Of a stretch of DNA of 64,000 bases, positions 17,403-26,764 are shown one piece after another. A program made the position numbers and the translations under genes. Location of the stretch: positions 1 to 64,000 of the forward strand of contig JBEKTN010000008.1 of NCBI GenBank assembly GCA_049516015.1, given 5' to 3'. The notes beneath the pieces were generated by a model, which was given only the letters and a program-made list of their open reading frames with translations, did no database searches and was not told the origin of the DNA. This DNA is from Aquisphaera sp049516015 (lineage in GTDB: Bacteria; Planctomycetota; Planctomycetia; Isosphaerales; Isosphaeraceae). Numbering within the stretch: the first letter of the stretch is position 1; the number at the start of each line of letters is the position of its first letter.

Positions 17403-17679
17403 CGCGAAGCGTGCACGAGCGCGCGGCGAAAAATCTTATTAAGTCGTGACCCGGTCTCGACGAAGGATAAAGTAAACCAAAAAGACTTGCCATGCTGTGA
17501 GGATTGATGTATTGTAAGAGACGTTGGGTGGGTGCACCAGTCGATGTAGACCAGCGAGCGGCGAGGTTGCCGGGTGGCCACTCGACAGCAGGGTTGAAGA
17601 GAGCGGCCGGGCAACCTCGATCGAGGCCTCGGCCGTTCTCATGCGCGTTGGGGATTCTGGATCGCTTCCAGGAAGTTTG

Positions 17680-17859
17680 TTACCCCGTTGTTCCTGGCCC
17701 CTCGGCGCTCACCAGCTTGCGTGGATTCAGCGCACCCTGGAGCATCACTGCGAATTCGCTGTCTCCAGAGGCGGCCTTGCCATCCGCAAGGGCGACGAGC
17801 CAGACTCCAAGGTTGAGAGCTTCGCCCCTGGTAAGTCTGGTCGGGATGGGATTCGACAA
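17680..17859 (-). CDS. Small planctomycete-type hypothetical protein
   Basis: A 59-residue frame from a TTG at 17859. The segment TRLTRGEALNLGVWLVALAD, then a loop and EFAVMLQGAL, resembles a short helical protein found in many planctomycetes as I remember it. The 5' end is uncertain because an inverted-repeat element (17870-18011) sits just upstream. It may be a decaying gene. Function unknown. Confidence 0.3.
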   Translation of the reverse strand: MSNPIPTRLTRGEALNLGVWLVALADGKAASGDSEFAVMLQGALNPRKLVSAEGPGTTG

Positions 17860-17869
17860 GGCGATGGCA

Positions 17870-18011
17870 GGCGCTCGCCAGATGGTGCGCGCGTCTGGGT
17901 AAGGAGCGTGGCCTGGGTAAGCCCGTCTGGGCCGGTTGCCCAGGATCGGACCGCTCGGAGGCTCCGAGCGGTCGTGGACGCTGAGGACTGCGGCACCATC
18001 TGGCGAGCGCC
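17870..18011. repeat. Small element with 19-bp perfect terminal inverted repeats
   Basis: The arm 17870-17888 (GGCGCTCGCCAGATGGTGC) is the exact reverse complement of 17993-18011. The 104 bases between include a GC-rich palindrome (CCGCTCGGAGGCTCCGAGCGG minus the ends, around 17951-17971). The element sits at the point where the toxin frame stops matching its family, so it looks like a MITE-sized insertion. Confidence 0.68.
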
Positions 18012-18148
18012 AGGGATTTCTTGCAGGCTGACGGGGGAGAGGAGCCGGGGATTGGCCGGGTCTTCGATCGTCGTCCTGGCCGATGCGCTCAGCCTGGGGT
18101 CGTCGGCGAGGAACCAGAGAAGGGCGGGGTGTCGAGCAGAAGCTTCAC
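18012..18148 (-). pseudogene. VapC-like PIN toxin, frameshifted and truncated
   Basis: The GTG at 18148 overlaps the antitoxin stop (GTGA). It reads VKLLLDT and then loses frame. One frame over, the sequence continues ALLWFLADDPRLSAS, IEDPANPRLLSPVSLQEI, which is the N-terminal third of a PIN-domain toxin, normally D-T-H-A-L-L-W. One base is missing at about 18126. Past SLQEI the match ends at the inverted-repeat element (17870-18011). The PIN RNase centre is therefore incomplete and the toxin is dead. Confidence 0.72.
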
Positions 18149-18399
18149 TCCATGTACTCCCGGAACTGTTCGAGCGGTTCGTCAAAGTCGTCCGACATCC
18201 AGATCTTGCCCTTGAGACTTCCCGCCTTGGGGTAGCCGGGCCACGCCGCGGCGCCGCTGTCGTGCTTGGGCTTGGGCTTGTGGACGAGGACGAATGACTC
18301 ACCTGACTCGGGATGAATTTCCACGCTCTTACCCGTCTCGACCAGGGCCAGGAGTTCGGGCAAGCGTTTCTGGGCTTCGGCGACAGTCACCTGGATCAC
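18145..18399 (-). CDS. Phd/YefM-type antitoxin
   Basis: An 84-residue protein. MIQVTVAEAQKRLPELLALVETGKSVEI matches the DNA-binding N-terminal half of Phd/YefM antitoxins. The C-terminal tail (AAAWPGYPKAGSLKGKIWMSDDFDEPLEQF) is the toxin-neutralising part typical for VapC-linked Phd proteins. The antitoxin itself is intact, while its downstream toxin is broken, so it is an orphan. It would repress its own promoter and neutralise PIN toxins of related modules. Confidence 0.85.
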   Translation of the reverse strand: MIQVTVAEAQKRLPELLALVETGKSVEIHPESGESFVLVHKPKPKHDSGAAAWPGYPKAGSLKGKIWMSDDFDEPLEQFREYME

Positions 18400-18448
18400 G
18401 GATTTGGCTCCTTTGGCAGCGATGAGGGACGTGTGTCAGGCAGGAGCC

Positions 18449-18646
18449 TTACACCATGGACTCCCTCATCTCCTCCAGCGGTTCCTTGAAGTCATCGGGG
18501 ACGACGAGCCGCCCTTCATCCTGTCCTGCCTTGGGCACCCCGGTCACCGGCGGACCAATACTGTTCGGCCCCAAAGATGCTCTATGCCGATCATACACGA
18601 AAGGCTCATCCTGCGTTTCGGGGGGTTGGCGTGACCAGCAGTTCAA
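18449..18646 (-). pseudogene. Phd-type antitoxin, C-terminal fragment
   Basis: The last 40 residues (PVTGVPKAGQDEGRLVVPDDFKEPLEEMRESMV minus the ends) mirror the tail of the antitoxin downstream: PKAG, then DDFxEPLEx(M/F)RE. The Phd DNA-binding part is missing; the bases upstream translate to unrelated sequence. It looks like the remnant of a second copy from a tandem duplication. Confidence 0.62.
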
Positions 18647-18649
18647 TCA

Positions 18650-19938
18650 GCGCACCCAGCAACGCTTTGCCCCGTTTTCGAACATTGTGAACGGGCATGG
18701 TTCAACTTCAGCATCTTCGCAGGTGACAAGAGCTGGGTGGCTGGGGTCGAGCTGGCGACAGCCAGCGAGCCCCCAGCGCGGAAGCCTCGGATCTGGGGGC
18801 GTCGCCCTCGGGCGTACAAAGCCAATTTGGAATCGAAGCAAGTTCTGGAATCGCAAACCTGTAAGTCAGAAACTGCCGGGGCGGAGGGGAGAAAACAAAG
18901 CCAAAGTTCCAGGGGGGAGACGACCAGAAAGCCGAGGTCGCAATGGCCGACCGGCTCGGCAGAGTGGCCGGCGGCCGGTGGCCAGTGAAGCCGAAGGCAG
19001 GGAGATAACGCTCCACGCCCCACGCCCAACCCTTTTCTCTACCGCACGCCCGTCCAGTACCGGTGAAAAGTCGATCTTGTACAAGCTGGTTCGGGGGGCG
19101 CCGAAGGAGACGTTCCTGGTTCTCGTGGCCGACCGCGAGGACTGGGCAATCTGCTGCCCTGCGTCGTAAGTGAGCTCCAACCCAGATCAAGGCGACGGCC
19201 ACTCGGATCCAGGCACTTCGCTTGAGATACGGCAGCTCGGATTCGCTTGAGTTTGATAAAGGGGAGCCAAGACTCGTGTGAGTCATAGGAAGAGGTGCCC
19301 CGCGAGCGAATCGAAGCTCTCGGTGCCTTGCTCGAGAAATTCTCAAGGGCCTCGAGCAAAAAGCCGATAACTGATCTGGTACTCCTTGTCTACTCCTAGT
19401 AAAAGGGGCTCACCGCGGTGAACGCGATCCCCTCGGAATCCCGTACATCCCGAACACGACGTTCGGGGGGGGTGAGTTTCAGGGATGTCGCAAGCACCAC
19501 GGGACCGCTGGTCCTTCGCGTCCGGGTTCGAGACTTCGGTCTCGAGCGAGGCGAGCCGGTCAGGCTCGAGGACGACTGGCTCGGCGGGATGCGGCGCGCC
19601 AAGAAGGCGGGTCGTGTGGGCCCTGTCGCGAGGCTGATCGCCCAAGGAAGGGTCGGGCTTCATTCCCGGCATATCGCACTTCATCTCGCCATACATCGGC
19701 TTCTTTCGGCTCCGGCGTCCGCTCATCAGAAGGCGGACCGTCTGCTCCTGGTATCGCCAGCCCGATCCGGGCGCGGGAACCTGGAGAAGACCCGGCCACG
19801 CACCTCGCGAACCGAGGCCCAGCCGCTTTTGTGTCCCACGCCTCGGATCGAGGTGCATGACGCCAAGCTGGTCCCGAACGGGTTCGATGCCACCGCGTCA
19901 ACCCGCGGTTTATCCCGAGGGAAAGGAGTCCTTGCGGC
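18650..19938. other. 1.3-kb stretch without a recognised gene
   Basis: Frames on both strands are interrupted and compositionally odd (Arg/Ser/Pro-rich). No RNA gene, insertion sequence end or operon structure was seen. The stretch around 19080-19168 stays in one frame (LVRGAPKETFLVLVADRED) but cannot be placed in a family. Probably decayed accessory DNA. Confidence 0.4.
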
Positions 19939-21660
19939 ATGAGTATCGCCTCCCTTTTGATCACCCTGATCACCGCAATACCATCGAGCGCCGCAACCTC
20001 CGAGCCTGTCCTCCTCGACTTCCACGCCGAGTGGTGCGGACCCTGCCGCCAGATGCGCCCGGCCGTGGCGCAACTGTCGCGGAAGGGCTACCCGATCAAA
20101 TCCATCGATATCGATCAGGCTCCCGACTTGAAAGAGAAATACGGCGTTGACGCGGTTCCCACCTTCATCGTGGTCGACCCGCATGGCCGCGAGCTCGGTC
20201 GAACTTCGGGAAGCCAGCCCGCCGCGCAGCTTGCCCGGTTCTATCTCGATGCCAAGGCCAAGGCGCAACCCCCCGCCAACTCTCGCGCCCACGCTGACGG
20301 CGATGCGGGTGATGACCGGGACGGCGATGCGGACGAAGCAGATTCCGACCGCGACGCCGCCACAGCGGCGCGAAGCCGGGCGGACCAGAATGCAGGGCCG
20401 GAACGCGACGACGAGAAGCAGGCCGAGCCGGAATTCCAGAATCCCAAGCCGTGGGAAACCGTGGTCCGCATCCGGGTCCTGGCCCAGGGTTCCGTCGGCT
20501 TCGGTTCCGGCACGGTGGTTCATAGCTCGGAAAAAGAGACCCTGATTCTGACCTGCGCCCATATCTTCAAACTCGACGGCCCGCGGCAAGCGGCGCCCGA
20601 ACGCTTTCCCCGCAAGATCATGGTCGATCTCTTCGACGGCAAGCTGCACGGCGAGCGGCCGGCCCAGGTGCACTTCGTCGAATCGGTCGAGGGGCAGGCG
20701 ATGGACTACGACTTCACCGTGGACGTCGGGTTGATCCGGATCAGACCAGGCCGCCGGCTGCCGGCCGCGCGGGTCGTCCCGGCGCACTGGGAGCCCCGAT
20801 CGCGGATGAAGATGTTCACCGTCGGCTGTTCCGAGGGCCAGGACGCCACAGCCTGGGCCACGGTCATCATCAACCCCCAGATGCACGGGCTTGCGGGTAA
20901 CCCCACTTACCAGGCCATCGAGTGTATGACCGCCCCCAAGCAGGGACGGTCCGGAGGCGGGCTGTTCACCACCGACGGCTACATTGCCGGAGTGTGCAAC
21001 TTCGCCGAGCCTCACGGTAATCATGGTCTGTACGCGACTCCCCGTTCGATCTACAGCCTGCTCGACCGCAACAGCCTGATGGCTTTATACGCGCCGGTCC
21101 GAAGCGGATCGGGCGCCTTGCTCGCCAGCCGCGATCGTTCGCGGGCTCGCGGCGATTCGCCGATCACGATCGCCCGGGGACAGTCGCCCGATGCTCACGA
21201 GCCGGATCGAATCGCCGTGCATCCGGGCGATGTGACTGTCCCGGAACCCGAGCTGCTGGGAATCAAGCCTCCGCTGGCGACCCGACCGACCTCCGCCTCA
21301 GGTGGAGGCCAGGGTACGACCCGGCGCATGGCCTGGCATCCCACTCACGCGGCCCCGGCAACCGTTGCCAAGCTCTCCACTCCCGAACCCGCCGGGAAGA
21401 CCGAGCAGACCGATCTGAACATCGATTCCGAGGCCGACCACGATCGCTTCAGCCACTTCGAGTCCGATCAGCCGGCCGCGGAGAAGAACATCAATGCCGA
21501 GGATATCCCGTCCGTCGCGGGTACAGTCGCCCAGCCGCCCGCGAAATCGCGGTGGCGCCCCGCGCGCTCCAGCGCGGGGAATGCTTTCTCCGAGAGCGCC
21601 GACCATAATGTCCACCTTGGAAACCCGGGCGGCCTTTTCGAGACGGTGGGCCCGGGCTAG
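19939..21660 (+). CDS. Thioredoxin-domain and trypsin-like protease fusion
   Basis: A 573-residue exported protein. An N-terminal hydrophobic signal (residues 3-18) is followed by a thioredoxin domain (22-105) with WCGPC (C33, C36) and the cis-Pro region VPTF (73-76). A charged, Asp/Glu/Arg-rich linker (110-170) follows. Residues 175-385 form a trypsin-like (S1C-type) domain: His208 in LTCAHIF, Asp262 in VDVGLIRI, Ser338 in GRSGGGLF. The last 190 residues look disordered and low in complexity. Thiol-disulfide exchange and proteolysis thus sit in one envelope protein, as in a quality-control factor. This combination is unusual to me. The C-terminus may be altered, because foreign DUF1080 sequence follows within 10 bases. 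Confidence 0.85.
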   Translation: MSIASLLITLITAIPSSAATSEPVLLDFHAEWCGPCRQMRPAVAQLSRKGYPIKSIDIDQAPDLKEKYGVDAVPTFIVVDPHGRELGRTSGSQPAAQLARFYLDAKAKAQPPANSRAHADGDAGDDRDGDADEADSDRDAATAARSRADQNAGPERDDEKQAEPEFQNPKPWETVVRIRVLAQGSVGFGSGTVVHSSEKETLILTCAHIFKLDGPRQAAPERFPRKIMVDLFDGKLHGERPAQVHFVESVEGQAMDYDFTVDVGLIRIRPGRRLPAARVVPAHWEPRSRMKMFTVGCSEGQDATAWATVIINPQMHGLAGNPTYQAIECMTAPKQGRSGGGLFTTDGYIAGVCNFAEPHGNHGLYATPRSIYSLLDRNSLMALYAPVRSGSGALLASRDRSRARGDSPITIARGQSPDAHEPDRIAVHPGDVTVPEPELLGIKPPLATRPTSASGGGQGTTRRMAWHPTHAAPATVAKLSTPEPAGKTEQTDLNIDSEADHDRFSHFESDQPAAEKNINAEDIPSVAGTVAQPPAKSRWRPARSSAGNAFSESADHNVHLGNPGGLFETVGPG

Positions 21661-21667
21661 ACGGTTG

Positions 21668-21814
21668 ACTTGCAAGGGACGGAATGTCACTCTCTGGGTC
21701 AACGGGGCCGTGACCAACCAGTGGAAGGCTTGCGGGGTTCCGCGGGGCTATGCCGGGCTCGAGGCCGAGGGCTGGCGCGTCGAATTCCGCAACGTCAAGG
21801 TCAAGCTGCTCTGA
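21668..21814 (+). pseudogene. DUF1080 (3-keto-disaccharide hydrolase-like) C-terminal fragment
   Basis: About 48 residues: RNVTLWVNGAVTN, then ACGVPRGYAGLEAEGWR and VEFRNVKVKLL and a stop. This is the last two strands of the DUF1080 concanavalin-like domain, common in secreted planctomycete glycosidase-like proteins. No start or upstream domain remains. Confidence 0.75.
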
Positions 21815-21866
21815 GATGCCCTGGTTCGGCAACCGCTGAGATGATCCTGGCCAGCGGACCCGCGGA

Positions 21867-24170
21867 TCAGGAGGGGACCACTTCAAGCCCCAGCTCTTTC
21901 AGGACGCCCTGGAACTTTTCGAGCAGATCTTCGGGCACGGCCACCGCCGTCGGGCCGAGGCGGTCGCCCAGGAAATCGCGGGTCGCGGGGTGCTGGAGCA
22001 GGCCGTCGGCGAGTTCGGCGGTGGGAGTGAAGAGCACCAGCATCCGGCGGGCTTTCAGGGCGATCGGCGTCGCCGCGGTGCTCTTGAATAGCAGCCTGAT
22101 CGCCGGGGAGGGGGGTGCTCCCGTTCTGCGCAGGAACCACTCGACGATCTGGCCTGGGCTGATACCCAGCGCGGCGGCCCGAGCCATCGAGCCCGCGCTG
22201 ACAATGTAGCGGCGAGGCGGTGTACCGGAGACCGTGCCCCGTGAAGGGTTCCGGGCCGTGGGAAGCTCGTCGGCAATGCGGAAGAGCTCGGCATCGATCA
22301 GCAGATCCGATCGCGTCGGATCGAGCGCCAGGGTCACGCCGTCGGGCTCGATGGAGACGCACTTCTCCGGCGGATGGCGGTAGTCGCGCGAACCGCTGGT
22401 CCGGATCCGGTCGGTCGGAATCTGCTGCGGACTTTCGACCAGCAGGAACCGGTCGGCGACCGGAATGAAGGTCTTGAGGTCGTCCTCTTGCCAGGCCGCC
22501 AACGCCTGGTCACGCTCCGTAAGGGAGGCAAACTCGATCAGGGTCGCGGCGGCGTAGAAGATGATCCGCTCACGGCGGCTGGTCCACCGCCCGATGGCGT
22601 CAGGAACGAGCGTGGGCAGCGGGCGCTGGCTGTGCCGCGTCAGAATCTCGAGCATCTGCTCGGGCGTTTGCCCTCCTTCGAGTCCCAGCACGATGGACTC
22701 CTGCGTCAACTTCAACTCCAGGGCCGCGCCGATCTTGGTCCACCAGGCGAAGCGGCTGAGCTGTCCCACGAGCTGCGGACTGAGCCCCTGGCGATAGGCA
22801 ATGATCTCGAAATTGGGCTGGACGAACAGGAAGTGCTCGAACGTGGGCCGCGGAGGGGGCGGAGGGCCCATGGCCAGCACATAGCGGCCCAGCGGGGTGA
22901 GTTGCACGACCGTGCGGCCAGTTCCTTTCTCCTCGCCGGTGCGGACGAGTCCCATCGCATAGCCAGAGCCCAGGAGCAGCAGGCGCAGCAGCCGCTCGCC
23001 CCGCGCGGGGCGAGCGGGCTGCGAACCGTTCCGCGCTCGCGGGCCGCCCCCGCGACGTCCCGCCCCGGCCGCGGCCTCCGGGTCCGAGCGCAGGCTCGGT
23101 CGGTCCCATTCGGGGCTCATTGTCCGCAGTTTCTGGGCCAGGTCGTCCAGAGCCACCCACTCGTCGTCTTTCAGGCACGCCAGCCAGAGCAGCACGGCCG
23201 GGCGGAGGAACGTCAGAGGCAGCCGGACCTCTTGGTTCTCGTCGGGGGAATTCTCCCATTCTTGCCATTCGCGCAGGCCCATCCAGTTGGTGGCGATCAT
23301 CTGCGGCAGGTGCACGGCGTTATCGATCCAGAATCCCGGTCCGGCCGCCTCGAGCCGTTCGCCGGCCGCGTCGGCATGGATCAGCCCCACCCGGCGGGCC
23401 AGCGACAGCCAGAGCAGGGACATCGCGGCAACAGGTTCGAGGGCGTCGCTGATGGCGCCGGAGAGGACCGGGTCTTCCTCGATCCGTTCCAGATCGCGCT
23501 TGTAGAGCGCCCCTTGCCCGGTCTGGCGGAGCGGCTCGATTCCCACGCGCTGCCAGATCGCGGCCAGCCTGAGAATCGGCTCCAGACCATCCGACTCGCG
23601 AATCTGCCCGACGCCGTTCGCCGCGGGCGTCAGCTTCCCGTCGGGCCGGCTCACGCGGACGGCCTGGGGCACCGCGGGGTGGGCCCTCAACTGCAGCAAG
23701 TGCATGGGCCCCTGGTCGATCCTGGCATGGAAACCGTCGATCGCTCGCAGGTCGGGCGCGGTGTCGAGGGCAAGCAAGCCCAGCTCGAGCAGGGCGAAGA
23801 TGGCGGACCTCGGCTCGACGCCCAGGGTCGCCAGGGCTTGGCTCAACCCCGCGAGCGGCCAGACCGACGTCTCGGTCAGCGCGAAGAGGCCCAGGGCCTG
23901 GCGGGACCCGAAGCTCAGTCTGGCCAGAAGCTCGGCGACGTCACTCGCGGAATCAAGCTGTGCAGTCAGGTCGGCGGCCAGAGTGCTGGGTCGAACCGCA
24001 TCACTCTCCAGCTTGCGCAGCCGGACGATCGCCCCGAGCTTGGCGGCCTGATACCGCGCCAGAGCGGATCGGAAGGCCAGCCGGGGATCGAGCGGCTCGG
24101 CACCAGCCTCGCCAGGGATGGTCGGCGGCCCGGCCGGATCAGAGCTGGAGGTGGGCAAAGCGGCCATCAC
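21867..24170 (-). CDS. Helicase-associated domain protein, XPB partner
   Basis: A 767-residue protein of the kind annotated as helicase-associated or Helicase_C_3 domain protein, always found close to bacterial XPB helicases. No Walker motif is present. Visible features are a helical N-terminal part (LARLSFGSRQALGLFALTET), a middle region with WLACLKDDEWVALDDLAQKLR, and a C-terminal region with FLFVQPNFEIIAYR and FIPVADRFLLV. The part at about 375-395 is Ala/Gly/Arg-rich. It lies downstream of the XPB gene on the same strand, with a 74-residue gene between. It probably regulates or recruits the helicase. Confidence 0.82.
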   Translation of the reverse strand: MMAALPTSSSDPAGPPTIPGEAGAEPLDPRLAFRSALARYQAAKLGAIVRLRKLESDAVRPSTLAADLTAQLDSASDVAELLARLSFGSRQALGLFALTETSVWPLAGLSQALATLGVEPRSAIFALLELGLLALDTAPDLRAIDGFHARIDQGPMHLLQLRAHPAVPQAVRVSRPDGKLTPAANGVGQIRESDGLEPILRLAAIWQRVGIEPLRQTGQGALYKRDLERIEEDPVLSGAISDALEPVAAMSLLWLSLARRVGLIHADAAGERLEAAGPGFWIDNAVHLPQMIATNWMGLREWQEWENSPDENQEVRLPLTFLRPAVLLWLACLKDDEWVALDDLAQKLRTMSPEWDRPSLRSDPEAAAGAGRRGGGPRARNGSQPARPARGERLLRLLLLGSGYAMGLVRTGEEKGTGRTVVQLTPLGRYVLAMGPPPPPRPTFEHFLFVQPNFEIIAYRQGLSPQLVGQLSRFAWWTKIGAALELKLTQESIVLGLEGGQTPEQMLEILTRHSQRPLPTLVPDAIGRWTSRRERIIFYAAATLIEFASLTERDQALAAWQEDDLKTFIPVADRFLLVESPQQIPTDRIRTSGSRDYRHPPEKCVSIEPDGVTLALDPTRSDLLIDAELFRIADELPTARNPSRGTVSGTPPRRYIVSAGSMARAAALGISPGQIVEWFLRRTGAPPSPAIRLLFKSTAATPIALKARRMLVLFTPTAELADGLLQHPATRDFLGDRLGPTAVAVPEDLLEKFQGVLKELGLEVVPS

Positions 24171-24180
24171 TGCCTTTCCT

Positions 24181-24405
24181 CTAGCGGACGATCCGGGGCG
24201 TGTGGCCCATCCGCCGCAGCTCGTCGATCGCGGCCTCGGCCTCGTCGGGCTTGACCAGCAAGAAGTTCTCGGAGAGCCGGGCGAGCACCAGCCTGGCCAG
24301 GGATTTCCTGGCCAGCAATTCCTCGGCGAGCACAGGCTCGGAGGTGCGAATGAGCGTCACGTTCTTGTGCAGCTTGACGGGCATCCGGGATGGCGCGCGG
24401 CTCAT
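24181..24405 (-). CDS. Small protein between the XPB helicase genes
   Basis: A 74-residue basic protein. The N-terminal third reads MPVKLHKNVTLIRTSEPVLAEELL and the C-terminal part NFLLVKPDEAEAAIDELRRMGHTPRIV. It has the look of a small alpha-beta domain. The gene lies 55 bases after xpb and 10 bases before the helicase-associated gene, so it belongs to the operon. The same residue pattern (EAIDELRRMGHxPRIV) suggests a conserved family in this order of genes. Function unknown. Confidence 0.75.
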   Translation of the reverse strand: MSRAPSRMPVKLHKNVTLIRTSEPVLAEELLARKSLARLVLARLSENFLLVKPDEAEAAIDELRRMGHTPRIVR

Positions 24406-24460
24406 TGGTGCTGGTTCCGGCGGTCCAAGGAAGCGAGTGGGAAGAACTCGGGTTCGCGGC

Positions 24461-26179
24461 TCAGCCGGCCGCTTCGGAACGAGCCATGATCCGCGTGGTC
24501 AGCTCGGATTCGTCCACGATCTCATAACTGTAGCCCTGCTCGGTCAAGAAGAGCTGGCGATGATGGGCAAAGTCCATCTCGCGGGTGTCACGGGTGACGA
24601 GCGTGTAAAAGCAGGCGGGCTTCTCTCCTTCCTTGGGACGAAGGATTCGCCCCAGCCGCTGGGCCTCTTCCTGGCGGCTGCCGAATGTACCGGAGACCTG
24701 GATCATCACGTTGGCGTCGGGAAGATCGATGGCGAAATTGCCAACCTTCGACAGGACGAGCCGGCGGATCGCCCCGGCGCGGAACCGCCCATACAGGTCT
24801 TCTCGCTCGGCGTTCGATGTCGCGCCGGTGATCAGGGGAAGGTCGCAGCGTTCGGCGATGCGTCGCAACTGCTTGAGATACTGGCCGATGACCAGCACCC
24901 GGTCCTCGGCCGCGTCGTGCCGTTCGAGCAGCAGCTCGACCAGGTCTTCCTTGACCGGGTTCTCGCTCGCCAGGCGGAACTTGTCTCGCCACTCGGCCAG
25001 GGCATAGTCCATCCGCAAATTGGCAGGCAGCCCGAGGCGGATTTCATGGCACTGGGCCTCGGCGATCCAGCCCTTGGACTCGAGCACGCGCCACGGCACG
25101 TCATACTTCTTGGGCCCGATCAGGCTGAAGACGTCTTCCTCGCGGTGATCTTCGCGAACCAGGGTGGCCGTGAGCCCGAGCCGGCGGCGGGCCTGGATGT
25201 CGGCGGTGATCCGGAACACGGGCGCCGGCAGCAGATGAACCTCGTCATAGATGATCAGCCCCCAGTCACGCTGGTTGAACAGGTTAAAGTGGGGGAAGTC
25301 GCCGTCCTTCTTGGGCCGGTAGGTGACGATCTGGTAGGTGGCCAGCGTGACCGGCCCGATGGCCTTGGAGTCGCCGGTGTAGGTGCTGACCTTCGCCGGG
25401 TCGATGTCGGTCTTGTCGAGGATTTCGCGCCGCCACTGTGCCACGGCCGTCGTGCTGGTGGTCAGCACCAGGGTCTCGGTCTGGAGCGCCGCCAGGGCCG
25501 CCAGGCCCACGATCGTCTTGCCTGCGCCACAGGGCAATACGATCACACCCGAACCCCCCTTGACGTCGCCACCGGCGTGAAAGGCAGCGACGGCTCCCTG
25601 CTGGTAATCGCGAACCAGAAACGGCAGCCCCGTCAGCGTCTCTTGCCGGAGGTTCAGCAAGAGCCCTGCGCCCGGTGTGTATCCGGCGAGGTCCTCGGCC
25701 GGATAGCCCACGGCGATCAGTGCCTGCTTGAGCACGCCGCGATGGGCGTCGTCAATGCCGAAGCTGGTCGGATCCAGGCGCTCTCCCAGGTAATCGCGCA
25801 CTCCCCGCTGCCGCGCCAGCTCCTCCAGCAGCGGTTGATCCTTGGTGATCAGCCGGAGCTTGCCGTCGATCCGCTCGAGCCGTACTCGACCATAACGACT
25901 CACCAGATCGCGCAGATCGGCGGGTAGGTTCGGAGGAATGGGAAACTTGGAATAGGTCTCGAGCCCCGCGACCATCTCTCCGGCGGTCATCCCGGCGGCG
26001 GCGGCGTTCCAGAGCGAGAGCGGCGTGAGGCGATAGGTGTGAATATGCTCGGGGCTCTTCTCCAGCTCGGCGAAGGGCGCGATCGTGTCGCGGGCCTCGG
26101 CGTGCAGCGGGTTGTCCACTTCCAGAAGGATCGTGCGGTCCCCTTGCACGATCAGCGGATTGGCGGGGTTGTACTGCAT
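24461..26179 (-). CDS. DNA repair helicase XPB-like (ERCC3 family)
   Basis: A 572-residue superfamily 2 helicase. An N-terminal domain (1-190, with NPLHAEARDTIAPFAELEKSP) is followed by motor domain 1 with LPCGAGKT (215-222), DEVH (312-315) and LGLTATLVRED. Motor domain 2 contains VLVIGQYL and QRLGRILRPKEG (motif VI). Bacterial XPB homologues unwind DNA 3' to 5' with ATP and are linked to repair or recombination. The ATG at 26179 is chosen because AAGGAG lies just upstream and residues from there match the family start; an in-frame ATG 69 bases earlier has no such site. It is the first gene of the three-gene unit. Confidence 0.93.
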   Translation of the reverse strand: MQYNPANPLIVQGDRTILLEVDNPLHAEARDTIAPFAELEKSPEHIHTYRLTPLSLWNAAAAGMTAGEMVAGLETYSKFPIPPNLPADLRDLVSRYGRVRLERIDGKLRLITKDQPLLEELARQRGVRDYLGERLDPTSFGIDDAHRGVLKQALIAVGYPAEDLAGYTPGAGLLLNLRQETLTGLPFLVRDYQQGAVAAFHAGGDVKGGSGVIVLPCGAGKTIVGLAALAALQTETLVLTTSTTAVAQWRREILDKTDIDPAKVSTYTGDSKAIGPVTLATYQIVTYRPKKDGDFPHFNLFNQRDWGLIIYDEVHLLPAPVFRITADIQARRRLGLTATLVREDHREEDVFSLIGPKKYDVPWRVLESKGWIAEAQCHEIRLGLPANLRMDYALAEWRDKFRLASENPVKEDLVELLLERHDAAEDRVLVIGQYLKQLRRIAERCDLPLITGATSNAEREDLYGRFRAGAIRRLVLSKVGNFAIDLPDANVMIQVSGTFGSRQEEAQRLGRILRPKEGEKPACFYTLVTRDTREMDFAHHRQLFLTEQGYSYEIVDESELTTRIMARSEAAG

Positions 26180-26764
26180 GGGCTCCTTGCCGGATCGAGG
26201 GCAAAGCGGGTGGATCGGATCAGCCTGGTCCGAGATCCTCTTCAGCAAAAACGCGAACGCTCCATGTTAGACGCACAGGGATGGGGCTGGCAAGGGGCGC
26301 TACACCCATCTCGCGAACGCGAGTCGTGACAGACCTCGAGATATCGCTTCGGTTGGCTTGGTCCATCGTCGAAGAATCTGGCGTAATTTGTTTGAGGAAT
26401 TGCGTTTACGGAGAATACACTGGCTTCGTTCTGGAGAATTTCAACTCCCCTTTCCAGGGCTTTGGCGAGACGAACCGATGCTCCTTGGGATGAGTGCAAG
26501 GCTCTGAATGATTGCAATTGGCGCATGATTCACGTTGTTCCTATTGTGCTACACAGACACGGGATTCAGCGCACATTCATCAACTTGGTCGCGGCGGAAA
26601 CCTCACCCGTTCACAGGTGGAGGAGGAGCCGTGCCCCTCACCCGTTGACCGTTCTCTTGTGGCCAAGGCGCTCAACCCCCGTTTGTTCAGGCGTGCCTGC
26701 CGGATGGCCATAGGCCGCAATGCCTGTTCTCTCCTTGATTTCCCGGAATTCGCCCAAGCAGTTA

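Noticed and set aside
18650..19938. A hidden gene in the 1.3-kb stretch
   Set aside because: Several frames of 100-240 codons exist, but none has a usable start, a ribosome site or a recognisable family, and they overlap on both strands.
22374..24254. 626-codon plus-strand frame across the helicase-associated gene
   Set aside because: Shadow of the minus-strand gene; no known motif.
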